Below, piece after piece: positions 17,771 through 26,518 of a DNA stretch of 64,000 nt. A program made the position numbers and the translations under genes. Position 1 is the stretch's first letter. Each line of letters begins with the position of its first letter. The DNA lies in the NCBI GenBank assembly GCA_020692205.1, contig JAIMKV010000012.1, positions 1 through 64,000 of the forward strand, in the 5' to 3' direction. This DNA is from Myxosarcina sp. GA_180221_E-2-1-MAG-40_15. GTDB taxonomy: Bacteria > Cyanobacteriota > Cyanobacteriia > Cyanobacteriales > Xenococcaceae. The notes beneath the pieces were generated by a model, which was not told where the DNA came from, did no database searches, and was given only the letters and a program-made list of their open reading frames with translations.

Positions 17771-17909
17771 AACTGCTAATTGTGAAGATTTATAAATCTT
17801 ATGATATTTATTATTATGACGTGAGATTGACCGAAACGTAATTGGCTAATTGCCGTATCTTAGCTGTCAGCATGACTCAGACTTTCAATGATCTACAAAA
17901 AATAAAAAA

Positions 17910-19004
17910 TTAAGCTATGGGAAGACAAAAACGAAAGACGCTTCCCTTGCCTAGTTCGCTTTCCACTTCAATGCGCCCACCCTGCAATTCTACCAGACGA
18001 CGAGCGATCGCCAGACCAATACCCGTTCCCCCTGAATGACTAGCGCGGGAGGGATCGGCACGCCAAAAACGTTCAAACACATAAGGCAGATCTTTCGCGG
18101 CAATTCCCACCCCCGTATCGGTTACAGAGATCCATACCTGGCGATTAGTTTTGGTGGCTTCTACGGCGATTAGGCCTTTTTGAGTGTAGCGAATCGCGTT
18201 GCCCAGCAAGTTGACTAAAATTTGTTCGGTGCGATCGCGATCGGCTAATACAGGAGGAAGATCTTGAGGACAATTTAACTGCAAATCTGGACCTTCTTCT
18301 AACAACTGATCGGCAAAACGTTCTACTAGAGAAACCAGCAAAGGACGCAGGTTAATTGAGCGCGAGTTGATGGACAGATAACCAGCCTCTGCCTTAGAAA
18401 GTTCCTGTAAATCATGGATCAGTCGTTCTAAACGCCTTGTTTCTTTAATCAGACGCAGATAAAGTTCAGGAGTACCATCCATTCTGCCATCAGCTAGTTC
18501 TTCCAAGTAACCTCGCACCACAGTTAAGGGTGTACGTAGTTCGTGAGTTAAATCGCTAATTAATTCTCTTCGTCTTTGTTCCACATCTCCAATACTGCTT
18601 GCCATCGAGTTGAAGCTGAGGCTCAGCTGATTCAATTCAGGAATATCGCTTTCTGGTACTCTTTCGTCTAAATCTCCTGCGGCAAATTTTTGAGTAATGC
18701 GCTTCATCTGCTTGACAGGTTGAGTAATACGTTTGGAGGAAATATAGCTTACAGCTCCCGCAGCACTTGCTCCGACTATAACTGATAGAATGGCGCTGCG
18801 GTTCCAAGCGTTTTGAAATCCTTCTACTAAATAAGTGCGAGCTGAACGAACAGTAAAAATTCCTCTTTTTTCTAGTTGTTCTAAACGCAAGACAAACATT
18901 CTGGGAGAAGAAACTTTAGCAATAATAACAAAGCTGCCTAATCCCACCATCATGACTAATAAATGTGAAATAAACAGCCTCGCCCCTAAACTTAGTTTTG
19001 GCAT
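17910..19004 (-). CDS. Orphan sensor histidine kinase (HAMP-HisKA-HATPase)
   Basis: A 364-residue membrane sensor kinase. Helix 1 is at about residues 11-29 and helix 2 at about 71-87. The periplasmic loop between them is only about 40 residues, so sensing may occur in or near the membrane. A HAMP segment ([14 protein letters not shown]) is followed by the phospho-acceptor H154 in [13 protein letters not shown]. The ATPase domain has [27 protein letters not shown] and [10 protein letters not shown]. The architecture is BaeS-like. No response regulator is adjacent. It is transcribed away from the operon starting at 19394. Confidence 0.9.
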   Translation of the reverse strand: MPKLSLGARLFISHLLVMMVGLGSFVIIAKVSSPRMFVLRLEQLEKRGIFTVRSARTYLVEGFQNAWNRSAILSVIVGASAAGAVSYISSKRITQPVKQMKRITQKFAAGDLDERVPESDIPELNQLSLSFNSMASSIGDVEQRRRELISDLTHELRTPLTVVRGYLEELADGRMDGTPELYLRLIKETRRLERLIHDLQELSKAEAGYLSINSRSINLRPLLVSLVERFADQLLEEGPDLQLNCPQDLPPVLADRDRTEQILVNLLGNAIRYTQKGLIAVEATKTNRQVWISVTDTGVGIAAKDLPYVFERFWRADPSRASHSGGTGIGLAIARRLVELQGGRIEVESELGKGSVFRFCLPIA

Positions 19005-19393
19005 TATGTCAGATATATAGTTGGAATTTAAATAACGTCATTAGCCAACACAGCTTATATTACTATTTTTTCATTTATTTAAAATATTTAGCGGCAAATA
19101 TAAATTAAATTTTGTAGCTTTTAGTTGAATATTTAATTGTCATTCAACTAAATAATTAATCGGTCTTTTTGACAAGTTTTGCCTACGAACAAATGAGCTT
19201 AAGAATTTAAATTAAGGCAAATACTTAACTGATTACAAGCTAGTTTTACCAAAAAAACTGGGACATTATAGTAATTTCACTGAGACTGATCATAGTGTTC
19301 GAGCTAAAAAATACAGATTACTACGGGGATAGCATTCAAGTGCTTGCTTTAAAATTAAGGCACATAAGTTAATTTTTATAGAGCCAACAATAA
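19005..19393. other. Divergent intergenic region (389 bases)
   Basis: AT-rich DNA between the histidine kinase gene (minus) and the slr0144-like operon (plus). It must carry promoters for both directions. I see no ORF above 20 codons, no tRNA and no clear known operator. Confidence 0.5.
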
Positions 19394-20116
19394 ATGTCTT
19401 TAGCTCAACCAAAAGCGATCGCTAGATTAGAAGATTTAAACTTAGAAACTCATCATATTCTTAAGCAAAAGTATCCTCAAAAACACAATCACTATAGTCT
19501 AAAAGAATTTTTCTCTTTTCAAACCAATACTGGCACTATTTCCGATTGGAATGACTCACGCAATATCTTGGTCAGTGAAAACTTTATTATCGGTCTGATT
19601 GCTGGCTTAGAAGAAGAAGTCGGCGATGCCTCTGGGGTAGTAATGTATAACATTGGTCAACAATGGGGTCAAGAGGATGCTCAGTTTTTTCGCAGTTGGT
19701 TTCTCAAGGAATATGGCTACGAGGACTTTAGCCAGCTTAATTTGATGTATGTTCTAGAAACCTGGTGGTGGCCTTTTATCAGCCAAGGTTGGGGCAACTG
19801 GGAAGTAGACATGAACGATCAAAAAAATGGTTTTATGTTTATCAATATTTTTGACTCGGCCGTGGCAAGAACTCTAGGAGATGTTGGTAAGCCCGTTTGT
19901 CATCTTTATGCAGGTTTGTTCGCGGGTTTTTTCACTAGTCTAATCAAAAAAGAGCTTGGTTGTATTGAAATTCAGTGTTACGCCATGGGCGAAACTTATT
20001 GTAAATTCTTGTTAGGTAAAAAAGAGCGAATTGATGCAGCGTCTTTTTGGCATAACGAAGGCGCAACAGCAAAAGATATTGAAAAGAAATTGCACAACGG
20101 GGAATATCTTAAGTGA
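19394..20116 (+). CDS. V4R-domain protein, Slr0144-like
   Basis: The first gene of an eight-gene operon that matches the order of Synechocystis slr0144-slr0152, reported to help photosystem II assembly. It codes for 240 residues with a C-terminal V4R (4-vinyl reductase-like) domain. Signs are VVMYNIGQQWGQED near residue 82, HLYAGLFAGFFTSL near 173 and IEIQCYAMGETYCKFLLGK near the end. V4R domains bind small ligands, and related ones occur in chlorophyll biosynthesis factors. No signal peptide is present. The next gene overlaps its stop by four bases (GTGA), so translation is coupled. The pigment-binding role is a family-based inference. Confidence 0.85.
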   Translation: MSLAQPKAIARLEDLNLETHHILKQKYPQKHNHYSLKEFFSFQTNTGTISDWNDSRNILVSENFIIGLIAGLEEEVGDASGVVMYNIGQQWGQEDAQFFRSWFLKEYGYEDFSQLNLMYVLETWWWPFISQGWGNWEVDMNDQKNGFMFINIFDSAVARTLGDVGKPVCHLYAGLFAGFFTSLIKKELGCIEIQCYAMGETYCKFLLGKKERIDAASFWHNEGATAKDIEKKLHNGEYLK

Positions 20117-20508
20117 GTAATGACACTGCATGGCAATGTTTCTCTGTTGATGAATTTATTAGTCAATGTAATTGGAACAATGTTTTACCTCAGGCATCAG
20201 TTCATTCGGCAACTAAATCAAGATTTTTAGCATCTTGGCAATGTTTAATAGCTCAAGATTTTTTTGCTTTAAATAATTGGTCAGGTCAAGTAATTTTTGC
20301 TAATACTTTTGAACAGCACGAGGTGACTAAACAGACAGTTAGTTATGATGTTACTTTGGCGCTTAGTCAATTCTGGCAATGCTTTGATTGGTCGGGCAAG
20401 TCTCCTAATTACACAGTAACTAAAGCTGACAGGGCAATAGAAAATGCTGTAGAGGTTATTGTAGCTGTAGAAGAATTTACTTTAAACGATTTATCTCAAC
20501 TATTTTAA
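20113..20508 (+). CDS. Slr0145-like protein of the PSII-assembly operon
   Basis: A 131-residue soluble protein starting with GTG inside the last codon of the preceding gene. The sequence is rich in Trp (residues about 7, 21, 42, 55, 92 and 98) and acidic towards the C-terminus. No catalytic motif, signal peptide or membrane helix is visible. Its identity rests on gene order between the first V4R gene and a phycobilisome-like gene. The four-base overlap upstream and two-base gap downstream show tight coupling. Molecular function is unknown. Confidence 0.7.
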   Translation: MSNDTAWQCFSVDEFISQCNWNNVLPQASVHSATKSRFLASWQCLIAQDFFALNNWSGQVIFANTFEQHEVTKQTVSYDVTLALSQFWQCFDWSGKSPNYTVTKADRAIENAVEVIVAVEEFTLNDLSQLF

Positions 20509-20510
20509 AT

Positions 20511-20966
20511 ATGATTACTGATATAGACTCTCTCTTATATCAAGCCGAAGCTGAATACCTATCACATCAAGATTTAGCTAATTTTAAAAGTCAAATTTTT
20601 TCTCTCGAAAAAAGATTACAAATCTATGAAACTATCAGAGCTAAAGAAACAGAAATTTTTCAGAATGTAGCAAATCAACTATCTAGCAATTTTTCTCAGG
20701 AGCCAGAAAAAATCAGGCGTGCTTTGAAGCATTGGCTCACGATCTTACGCTATTGCGGGATGGCGATGTTATCTGAAAATCCTCTATATCTTAAACATCG
20801 AATTTTAGAATGGCTGCCTGAACAAATCAAAGCTCATCAAATGCAAGATCTAGAACAAAATTTATTTTCTTTGTTACAAAAACGTCTCAAAAGAATTCTT
20901 AATTCTGAGCAATTTTCGATCTTGCAACCATATTTAGAACAAGCTGAAGCTGCTTTATTGAGGTAA
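20511..20966 (+). CDS. Phycobilisome-fold protein without bilin Cys, Slr0146-like
   Basis: A 151-residue all-helical protein with the pattern of the phycobiliprotein (globin-like) fold. A helix containing FKSQIFSLEKRLQIYETIRA is followed by the core helix KHWLTILRYCGMAMLSENPL, which aligns with the usual C-x-R-D...LRY-T...AGD helix. At the position of the chromophore-binding cysteine there is Ala, and the R-D pair is replaced by K-H. Covalent bilin binding by the usual site is therefore not expected. It forms a pair with the gene at 22240, which keeps the Cys. A partner or scaffold role in the same assembly process is inferred. Confidence 0.75.
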   Translation: MITDIDSLLYQAEAEYLSHQDLANFKSQIFSLEKRLQIYETIRAKETEIFQNVANQLSSNFSQEPEKIRRALKHWLTILRYCGMAMLSENPLYLKHRILEWLPEQIKAHQMQDLEQNLFSLLQKRLKRILNSEQFSILQPYLEQAEAALLR

Positions 20967-21051
20967 GGCAACTAAATTTGCTGCTAAATACGGCATAAAA
21001 GCCGATCGCTTATTATCTCGCTCCTCTTAAACAGGAATTATTACTTACATC

Positions 21052-21714
21052 ATGATTAACGTTGCCGATCTAATTTCCGAATCTTCTTTACCAGGCAATT
21101 ATTTTGCTCCCGATGCTTACGTGCAAGGGGACTTTGAATCTGGTTTGATCGAAAATCGCCAAGGTCGACGTTTATTAGCTTTGCCAGATACTTTGTTAAA
21201 AGGTCTTTACCGAGGGTTGGCATCAGAAGTGGGCCCTGCAGCAGGTATGGTTTTATATAACTGTGGTTGCAAATGGGGCAAAAACTTTTTTCGGCGGTTT
21301 AGCGAAGAGGTAAGCAACTATTACCAAAAGCCAGTCGAGCAGATGGAAATGATTGAATTAATTCAATGTTTAAAACAATGTTGGAAGGCCCACGGCTGGG
21401 GCATAATTGAACCAAATTTTAGCTATTACCAACAGGGATTTTTGGTAGTTAAAGTCAAACATTCTGCCTTTGCTAGTACAGTTGAATCGGCTGAAAAGCC
21501 AAGCTGTTATGTAGAAGCTGGTTTATTAAGTGCTTTTTTCTCGGAACTATCGGGAACTAATTTACACTGCATCCAAACTTCCTGCGAATCTTTGGGTGCA
21601 AGTTCTAATCAATTTATTCTCGGTTTGGCAACAAGACTCAAGCCAGCGGAAGCGATGGTAGAAGAAAGAAAAAGCCATAGTGCGATTATGCAGAGTCTTT
21701 GCCAGGAGCGATAG
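21052..21714 (+). CDS. Second V4R-domain protein, Slr0147-like
   Basis: A 220-residue paralogue of the protein at 19394. Shared elements are LPDTLLKGLYRGLASEVG, MVLYNCGCKWGKNFF, YVEAGLLSAFFSELSG and a final ligand-domain segment with CESLGASSNQFILGL. It has more Cys (CGC near residue 65 and two near residue 180) than the first copy, which could support metal binding as in some V4R proteins. An 85-base gap separates it from the gene before and 39 bases from the ferredoxin gene after. Two different V4R proteins in one operon suggest a heteromer or two ligands. Confidence 0.85.
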   Translation: MINVADLISESSLPGNYFAPDAYVQGDFESGLIENRQGRRLLALPDTLLKGLYRGLASEVGPAAGMVLYNCGCKWGKNFFRRFSEEVSNYYQKPVEQMEMIELIQCLKQCWKAHGWGIIEPNFSYYQQGFLVVKVKHSAFASTVESAEKPSCYVEAGLLSAFFSELSGTNLHCIQTSCESLGASSNQFILGLATRLKPAEAMVEERKSHSAIMQSLCQER

Positions 21715-21753
21715 ATCTCGAAGTGAATTTTTTAATTTTAGAAGGAAATTATT

Positions 21754-22236
21754 GTGGCTAAAATTGTTCGGCTCGATCCTCTAGGAAAAAAAACAGCGAT
21801 CGCAACTCATACTAATCTCTTATCTGTATTGCTTGAAAACAACTTAGAAGTTGCTCAAGAGTGTGGTGGTAGAGGAATTTGCGCCACTTGTCATGTTCAT
21901 ATTAAGGAGGGTGAAGACAGTGTTTCGCCGATGACTAGACGAGAACAGCGAACCTTGGGAGTTATTACTAGCTGTCGCATGAACTCTCGCTTAGCTTGCC
22001 AAGCCAAGGTAATTGGCGAAGGAGTAGTAGTAGAGCTACCGGCTGGAATGTATATCAGCAGTAATGATGATGTTGAAGATTTAATTGGTCGTCGAGCGCA
22101 AGAAGATATTTTACATCCCTTATCTGGTCAGGTATTGGTAGAAGAAGGCAAATTAATCACTCGATCGATGATTAACCAGCTTCAAACAACTCAAACACAA
22201 GTTAGTGAATTTTTAAGTCAAAGTGAGGCAGTGTAA
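21754..22236 (+). CDS. 2Fe-2S ferredoxin, Slr0148-like
   Basis: A 160-residue protein with an N-terminal ferredoxin domain. The cluster ligands are C37, C43, C46 and C82 (C-x5-C-x2-C...C), the spacing of adrenodoxin-like ferredoxins rather than plant-type PetF. After the domain comes an extension of about 60 residues (VEDLIGRRAQEDILHPLSG onward) absent from simple ferredoxins. Start is GTG with a good upstream site (gaagga). It lies three bases before the phycobilisome-like gene. An electron-transfer or redox-sensing role during photosystem II assembly is inferred from operon context. Confidence 0.88.
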   Translation: MAKIVRLDPLGKKTAIATHTNLLSVLLENNLEVAQECGGRGICATCHVHIKEGEDSVSPMTRREQRTLGVITSCRMNSRLACQAKVIGEGVVVELPAGMYISSNDDVEDLIGRRAQEDILHPLSGQVLVEEGKLITRSMINQLQTTQTQVSEFLSQSEAV

Positions 22237-22239
22237 ACA

Positions 22240-22710
22240 ATGTTAAAACAACTAGAAAGTTTGAGTTTGACCGCAGAAGGTCGCTATGCAACGGCTCAGG
22301 AACTACAGTTTTTACACGATTATTTATCTACGGTCGATCTACGGCTGAGAGCTTATCAAAAAATTCGTGACGCTGAAGACGAAATTATTCAGCAGCTAGA
22401 AGCCAAGATGCGCCAAAAACAGCCCGATATATTTCAGACTGGCTCTGGGGATGTAAGTGCTGTATGTCAAAGAGATATTAAAGTAATCTTACGTAACGCG
22501 ATCGCTGCGATGCTGATCGATGATTTAGATCGTTTGAGAGAAAATATCCTGCTATGGCAACGAATTATTATTAAAGTTTTTAAAGAAAGGCATATTGCCA
22601 CGATGGTTCATACAACTATGCCAGAAATTATCGAGCAGTTTTTAACCCCCGAAGAATTTGCCCTGATCAAGCCAGTTTTGCAGCTAAATCAGGCAATATT
22701 GGCGGATTAA
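22240..22710 (+). CDS. Phycobilisome-fold protein with C-x-R-D motif, Slr0149-like
   Basis: A 156-residue phycobiliprotein-like protein. GRYATAQELQFLHDYLS followed by LRAYQKIRDAEDEIIQQLE matches the first helices of allophycocyanin-type subunits. The segment AVCQRDIKVILRNAIAAML carries Cys76 in a C-x-R-D setting, equivalent by eye to the bilin-attachment Cys84 and its Asp87 partner. This contrasts with the paralogue at 20511, which has Ala there. It starts three bases after the ferredoxin gene. Whether a bilin is really attached is not known; the motif only makes it possible. A dedicated lyase is not adjacent, although a CpcS-like gene lies at 60083. Confidence 0.82.
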   Translation: MLKQLESLSLTAEGRYATAQELQFLHDYLSTVDLRLRAYQKIRDAEDEIIQQLEAKMRQKQPDIFQTGSGDVSAVCQRDIKVILRNAIAAMLIDDLDRLRENILLWQRIIIKVFKERHIATMVHTTMPEIIEQFLTPEEFALIKPVLQLNQAILAD

Positions 22711-22762
22711 TTAATTATTTGCCCTTATTTTTAAGCTATCTAAATCTTATATTTAAAAGAAC

Positions 22763-23656
22763 ATGAAATCATCTACCCCACGAAAACCTCATTGGTTGGA
22801 TATTGCTGAAATAGCCGCTGCTGTCGGTTCTATTGGCGGTTCTATTACTAGTGTATTTTTACAGCAATTTTTATGGGCAACAATTCCGCTTTCTGCTTCA
22901 GCTGCATTTGCTTCAATCAATCATCAACGTCTCAAAAGCCTAATTAAAGAAGAGCGAGAAGCGATCGCGATCTCGATTCTAAACAACCAAACAAAAATTA
23001 CTAATCTTGAAGCCGAGTCTGGTAGGCACGATCAAGAAAACAAAGCCAGCGTGGCTGAACTAGAAGATGAGTTAGGCTGGGTGAGAAATTTGGCCATAAC
23101 TGAATTAGCGCGCCTCCAGCAAGAAGAGAATGAAAACTCTGAGCGTACCAATCAAGAGTTGCAGAAATTACAGACTTCTCTGGCTAAAGTAGATGGCTTG
23201 AGCCAGCAGCTTGAGCAAGAGTTGAACAATATTGAGCAGAAGCAAAAAGAGACGGGCAAGCTAGTTAGAGAGTTGAAAGCTATTGATATCTTTACGCAAA
23301 ATATTAATGCCGATCTCAATACGGTTCAATCTTACTTTGAGCGAGGCTTTGCCTATCAACGTTTAGGTAATAAGCATCGGGCGATCGATGATTATAGTAA
23401 AACTCTTGAACTAGATAGTAGTCACGCTCAAGCGTATCACAATCGCGGTTTGCTCTATATAGAAATAGGAATCGAGCAAAAAGCAGTAATCGATCTGCGC
23501 CGCGCATCACAACTTTATTTTGACAAGGGTAATTTAGATAAATACCGAGAAACTAGAGATCTCAGCCAAAAAATACATCAGAATCAGCCTGTAGAAGCAG
23601 CAGGTAGTAATGATCGAGATTCTGAGCAGGTAATTGTGGGTAATCTTTTTGGTTAA
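22763..23656 (+). CDS. Membrane-anchored TPR protein, Slr0151-like
   Basis: A 297-residue protein. Two hydrophobic stretches at about residues 14-52 (IAEIAAAVGSIGGSITSVF, then FLWATIPLSASAAFASI) anchor it. A long coiled coil (about residues 60-180, rich in E, Q and L) follows. Tetratricopeptide repeats come last: YFERGFAYQRLGNKHRAIDD, then AQAYHNRGLLYIEIGIEQKA. Slr0151 of Synechocystis has this layout and has been linked to photosystem II assembly and repair. The TPRs probably hold partner proteins at the thylakoid. The separate PetF-type ferredoxin gene found just before slr0151 in Synechocystis is missing here. Confidence 0.85.
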   Translation: MKSSTPRKPHWLDIAEIAAAVGSIGGSITSVFLQQFLWATIPLSASAAFASINHQRLKSLIKEEREAIAISILNNQTKITNLEAESGRHDQENKASVAELEDELGWVRNLAITELARLQQEENENSERTNQELQKLQTSLAKVDGLSQQLEQELNNIEQKQKETGKLVRELKAIDIFTQNINADLNTVQSYFERGFAYQRLGNKHRAIDDYSKTLELDSSHAQAYHNRGLLYIEIGIEQKAVIDLRRASQLYFDKGNLDKYRETRDLSQKIHQNQPVEAAGSNDRDSEQVIVGNLFG

Positions 23657-23712
23657 ATCGCGTATTTACTTTAACCTCAGTTCGGGTTAAGACAATTGAT
23701 CGGTTAAGGTAG

Positions 23713-23744
23713 CTATTAGCTTTTTCAGGTTAACTAGCTAATAG
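23713..23744 (+). repeat. Inverted repeat between the TPR gene and the kinase gene
   Basis: Perfect 9-base arms (ctattagct / agctaatag) with a 14-base loop lie in the 107-base gap before the kinase start. It could attenuate or process the operon transcript. There is no T run after it. Confidence 0.4.
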
Positions 23745-23763
23745 TCAGGTAACTACAAACTTA

Positions 23764-25524
23764 GTGAGACAAAAATCAAACTATAAAATTTTAGGCTTGG
23801 TTGGGAGAGGACAATTTGGCAAGGTTTTTGCAGCTATTGAACGAACCAGCGGTACTTTAGTAGCTTTAAAAGAATTAAAGCCAAAGCAATTTTCCACCAG
23901 TAGCTTTTTGCGAGAACTGAACTTTTTGGTTACTCTCGATCACTTTAATATTGTTACTTGCAGGGCATTAGAACATCGACAAAATAACCGCTATATCGTG
24001 ATGGATTACTGCGAAGCAGGAACTCTACGTAATCTATTAGACAATTCACGTCAACTAACCCTAAATCAAAGTTTATCCCTGGTCATTGACATTCTTTCTG
24101 GGCTCAAATTTGCTCACGACAAGAGTATAATTCATCGCGATCTTAAACCGGAAAATATTTTACTCAAAGTTAGCGATCGCTCTTGGACAGCTCACATTGC
24201 TGATTTTGGCATTGCTAAATTACATCAGGAGATTAACCAAGGTGTGATGGGAGATACTGGTTCTCCTGCATACATGGCTCCAGAACAGTTTTATGGACAA
24301 TATTCCTATAGTTGCGATCTTTATGCTGTGGGGGTAATCTTATTTGAGTTAGTGGTAGGAAAACGCCCTTTTTCGGGGATGCCTAAAGAGTTGTTGGCAG
24401 CACATTTAAATCAGCCAGCGATTATTCCTCAGAATATCCCGTTTATGCTACGTTCGCTGATCGCCAAATCGCTACAAAAAATGCCCCAGCGTCGTTTCCG
24501 AAATGCGGCCCAGATGTTAACATCACTTCGTTTAGTGCAAACAGTCTTAGAGATTGATCTCAGCACTCAGATATCTACGGCGATTCAATCTAAGTTCTTG
24601 AAGTTAATTCCTATCGAGGTAAAATTATTTACTGAGCAAATAACTCATTTAGCGATCGCTGCTGAACAATTATATTTAGGCAGTGGCGATCGTCTTTATC
24701 TTCAGCGGTATCAAAATTCTCGTTTAGCAGGAGCAATAATCGACCAATGGTCAATGACTTTAGATCAGCCCATCCGCACTCTACAGTTTAATGCCCAAGG
24801 ATGTTTTATTACTACCTTATCTTCCATATATTATTTACCTCAAGATACTGCCGCTAAAGAGTTCCACTTTTTTGGCCAAACCCTGCTGCCAATTGCGACA
24901 TTTCCCACCAATAATTTGGTCAGCACGGTTGATTTTCAAGGATCTTGGTTAGGAGTTTCCTATCTACCCAACAAGTCTAAAACTCCAGCCTGGTCAATTT
25001 TTAAACTGCCCAACTGTCGGCTACTGCGATCACAAATTAACCGCAGGCAGTGGCAGTCTTTGATTGCCTTAGATTGCCGTCTTGGTTTAGGAATTTACCA
25101 AAATCAGGCGCAAGATACAGAATTTCATTTATTTAATCGTCGTGGCAACTGGTTAGCTAATTTTACGGCTCAAATCCAGCTCGATCAAATAGTCTATAAT
25201 CCACTTTTTCCGAATCAAATTTTAGCCACAGAGACGAATCATCCTGGTGTAGCAATTTTAATTGCTTTAGAGAAATTTACGATCAAACGGGTTGCTCTCG
25301 ATCTTGCTGCAAGCTTAATTACCTCTTGTCCTCAAGGTTATCTTTTAAGCGATCGCCAAGGAAAAATAATTCTAGTTGAGGGCGATCAGCTTCAGCTTCG
25401 TCATTATCAAATACCACTATCAACTGAATTTTCGGTTACAGCGATCGCTGCTTCAACGACACAGTTGCTTGTGGCTTCTGCTTCCTTGTCTCAATCTCAA
25501 CTACATAGATTTTCTTGGCAGTAA
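23764..25524 (+). CDS. spkG: Serine/threonine protein kinase, SpkG-like
   Basis: A 586-residue eukaryotic-type kinase starting with GTG. The kinase domain spans about residues 7-265, with glycine loop GLVGRGQFGKVF, ATP lysine K36, catalytic loop HRDLKPEN (D126), metal-binding DFG (D147) and activation segment GSPAYMAPEQ. All catalytic residues are present. The remaining half (about residues 285-586) lacks membrane helices and has short strand-turn units resembling a beta-propeller sensor. It closes the operon, as slr0152 (spkG) does in Synechocystis. It may phosphorylate the operon's other products or link PSII assembly to light stress; this is inference. Confidence 0.9.
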   Translation: MRQKSNYKILGLVGRGQFGKVFAAIERTSGTLVALKELKPKQFSTSSFLRELNFLVTLDHFNIVTCRALEHRQNNRYIVMDYCEAGTLRNLLDNSRQLTLNQSLSLVIDILSGLKFAHDKSIIHRDLKPENILLKVSDRSWTAHIADFGIAKLHQEINQGVMGDTGSPAYMAPEQFYGQYSYSCDLYAVGVILFELVVGKRPFSGMPKELLAAHLNQPAIIPQNIPFMLRSLIAKSLQKMPQRRFRNAAQMLTSLRLVQTVLEIDLSTQISTAIQSKFLKLIPIEVKLFTEQITHLAIAAEQLYLGSGDRLYLQRYQNSRLAGAIIDQWSMTLDQPIRTLQFNAQGCFITTLSSIYYLPQDTAAKEFHFFGQTLLPIATFPTNNLVSTVDFQGSWLGVSYLPNKSKTPAWSIFKLPNCRLLRSQINRRQWQSLIALDCRLGLGIYQNQAQDTEFHLFNRRGNWLANFTAQIQLDQIVYNPLFPNQILATETNHPGVAILIALEKFTIKRVALDLAASLITSCPQGYLLSDRQGKIILVEGDQLQLRHYQIPLSTEFSVTAIAASTTQLLVASASLSQSQLHRFSWQ

Positions 25525-25678
25525 TGTCTTAATCTTTTTTGTATGACTAGATTAATTATTGAGGCGTTGGTGAATCAAGGTATGATTTAAAATCTGGTCA
25601 GATTTGAATCTAATTCAAAAAGTCAAGAGTCTAAGAACCTAAGCATTTCCTACGTTATACATCAAATCACCAACGCCA

Positions 25679-26494
25679 TCATTGATAGTAAGTCTGTTCA
25701 ATTTTTTGCTGTATGTCTTTGGGGATTTGGCTAAAAAAGTTGTATCCCGTTTTGGTTTCTATCTCATCTACAGATACGATGTAGTCTCGCCAATCTGTGT
25801 TGCGAACTTGTTCAGAATTAGGAATCCAGACAGCAAGGGTATTAACATTCTGGTTAGTTATCTCGGCATCTGATCGATCCAAGATTAAAATAACCTTCCA
25901 GGTAAATTCGGGAACAACTACTTTACTTTGGGCAATTTTTTTAGCGATGCCGTTTCCCCCTGCCACAATATAAAGCTGCTTGCCTTGGAAAACTAAGTTT
26001 CGGCTATATTCTTCTAATTCCCGCCAGACTTCACGATTGTTACTAGGAGACTGGGGGATGATGTTGGTCATGACAAAAGTACTGCTGTTATCGGAGTGAC
26101 TCTTCGTGCGATCGCCACTAGGAACCAGATGTCCGCGATCATAACCACTACCACGATAGTCGTTTGGTCTTACGGCATAACATTTTGGTGGTAGTTCAGT
26201 ATTGGGACGAAAATCATCGGCACGTTCTGTTGTACCGATCCAACTGCGATCAAGCTGCCAACTAACCCAGTTAGCTATTCCTGTATTGCAGTTATAAGAC
26301 AATGCATATTCAGGTTGTTCAATTAGATAGTTGTTCTGGTTGCCGTTTGCTTGGCTCGGATTGCCGTAGCGAAGATGTATATTTTGGGTAACTGTGCTGG
26401 AACAACCTGTCACAATAACAATTAGAAGTACAGCTGTGAAAGGAAATAAGTTGCTCATAACCAATCTCAATTTCACAGCCGTTTGATGATTCAT
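25679..26494 (-). CDS. nucA: DNA/RNA non-specific endonuclease, NucA-like
   Basis: A 271-residue nuclease of the beta-beta-alpha metal family. SGYDRGHLVPSGDRTKS contains the catalytic His122 in DRGH, and MTNIIPQSPSNNREVW supplies the metal-binding Asn. Overall order and length follow Anabaena NucA. The N-terminus has a hydrophobic stretch ending in a lipobox (IVTGC, Cys31), so it is probably a lipoprotein on the cell surface or in the periplasm. Anabaena NucA is kept in check by the inhibitor NuiA; no such gene is seen next to it. A role in nutrient scavenging or defence against incoming DNA is inferred. Confidence 0.92.
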   Translation of the reverse strand: MNHQTAVKLRLVMSNLFPFTAVLLIVIVTGCSSTVTQNIHLRYGNPSQANGNQNNYLIEQPEYALSYNCNTGIANWVSWQLDRSWIGTTERADDFRPNTELPPKCYAVRPNDYRGSGYDRGHLVPSGDRTKSHSDNSSTFVMTNIIPQSPSNNREVWRELEEYSRNLVFQGKQLYIVAGGNGIAKKIAQSKVVVPEFTWKVILILDRSDAEITNQNVNTLAVWIPNSEQVRNTDWRDYIVSVDEIETKTGYNFFSQIPKDIQQKIEQTYYQ

Positions 26495-26518
26495 TAGTTA
26501 ATTCCTGGCAGTACCAGA

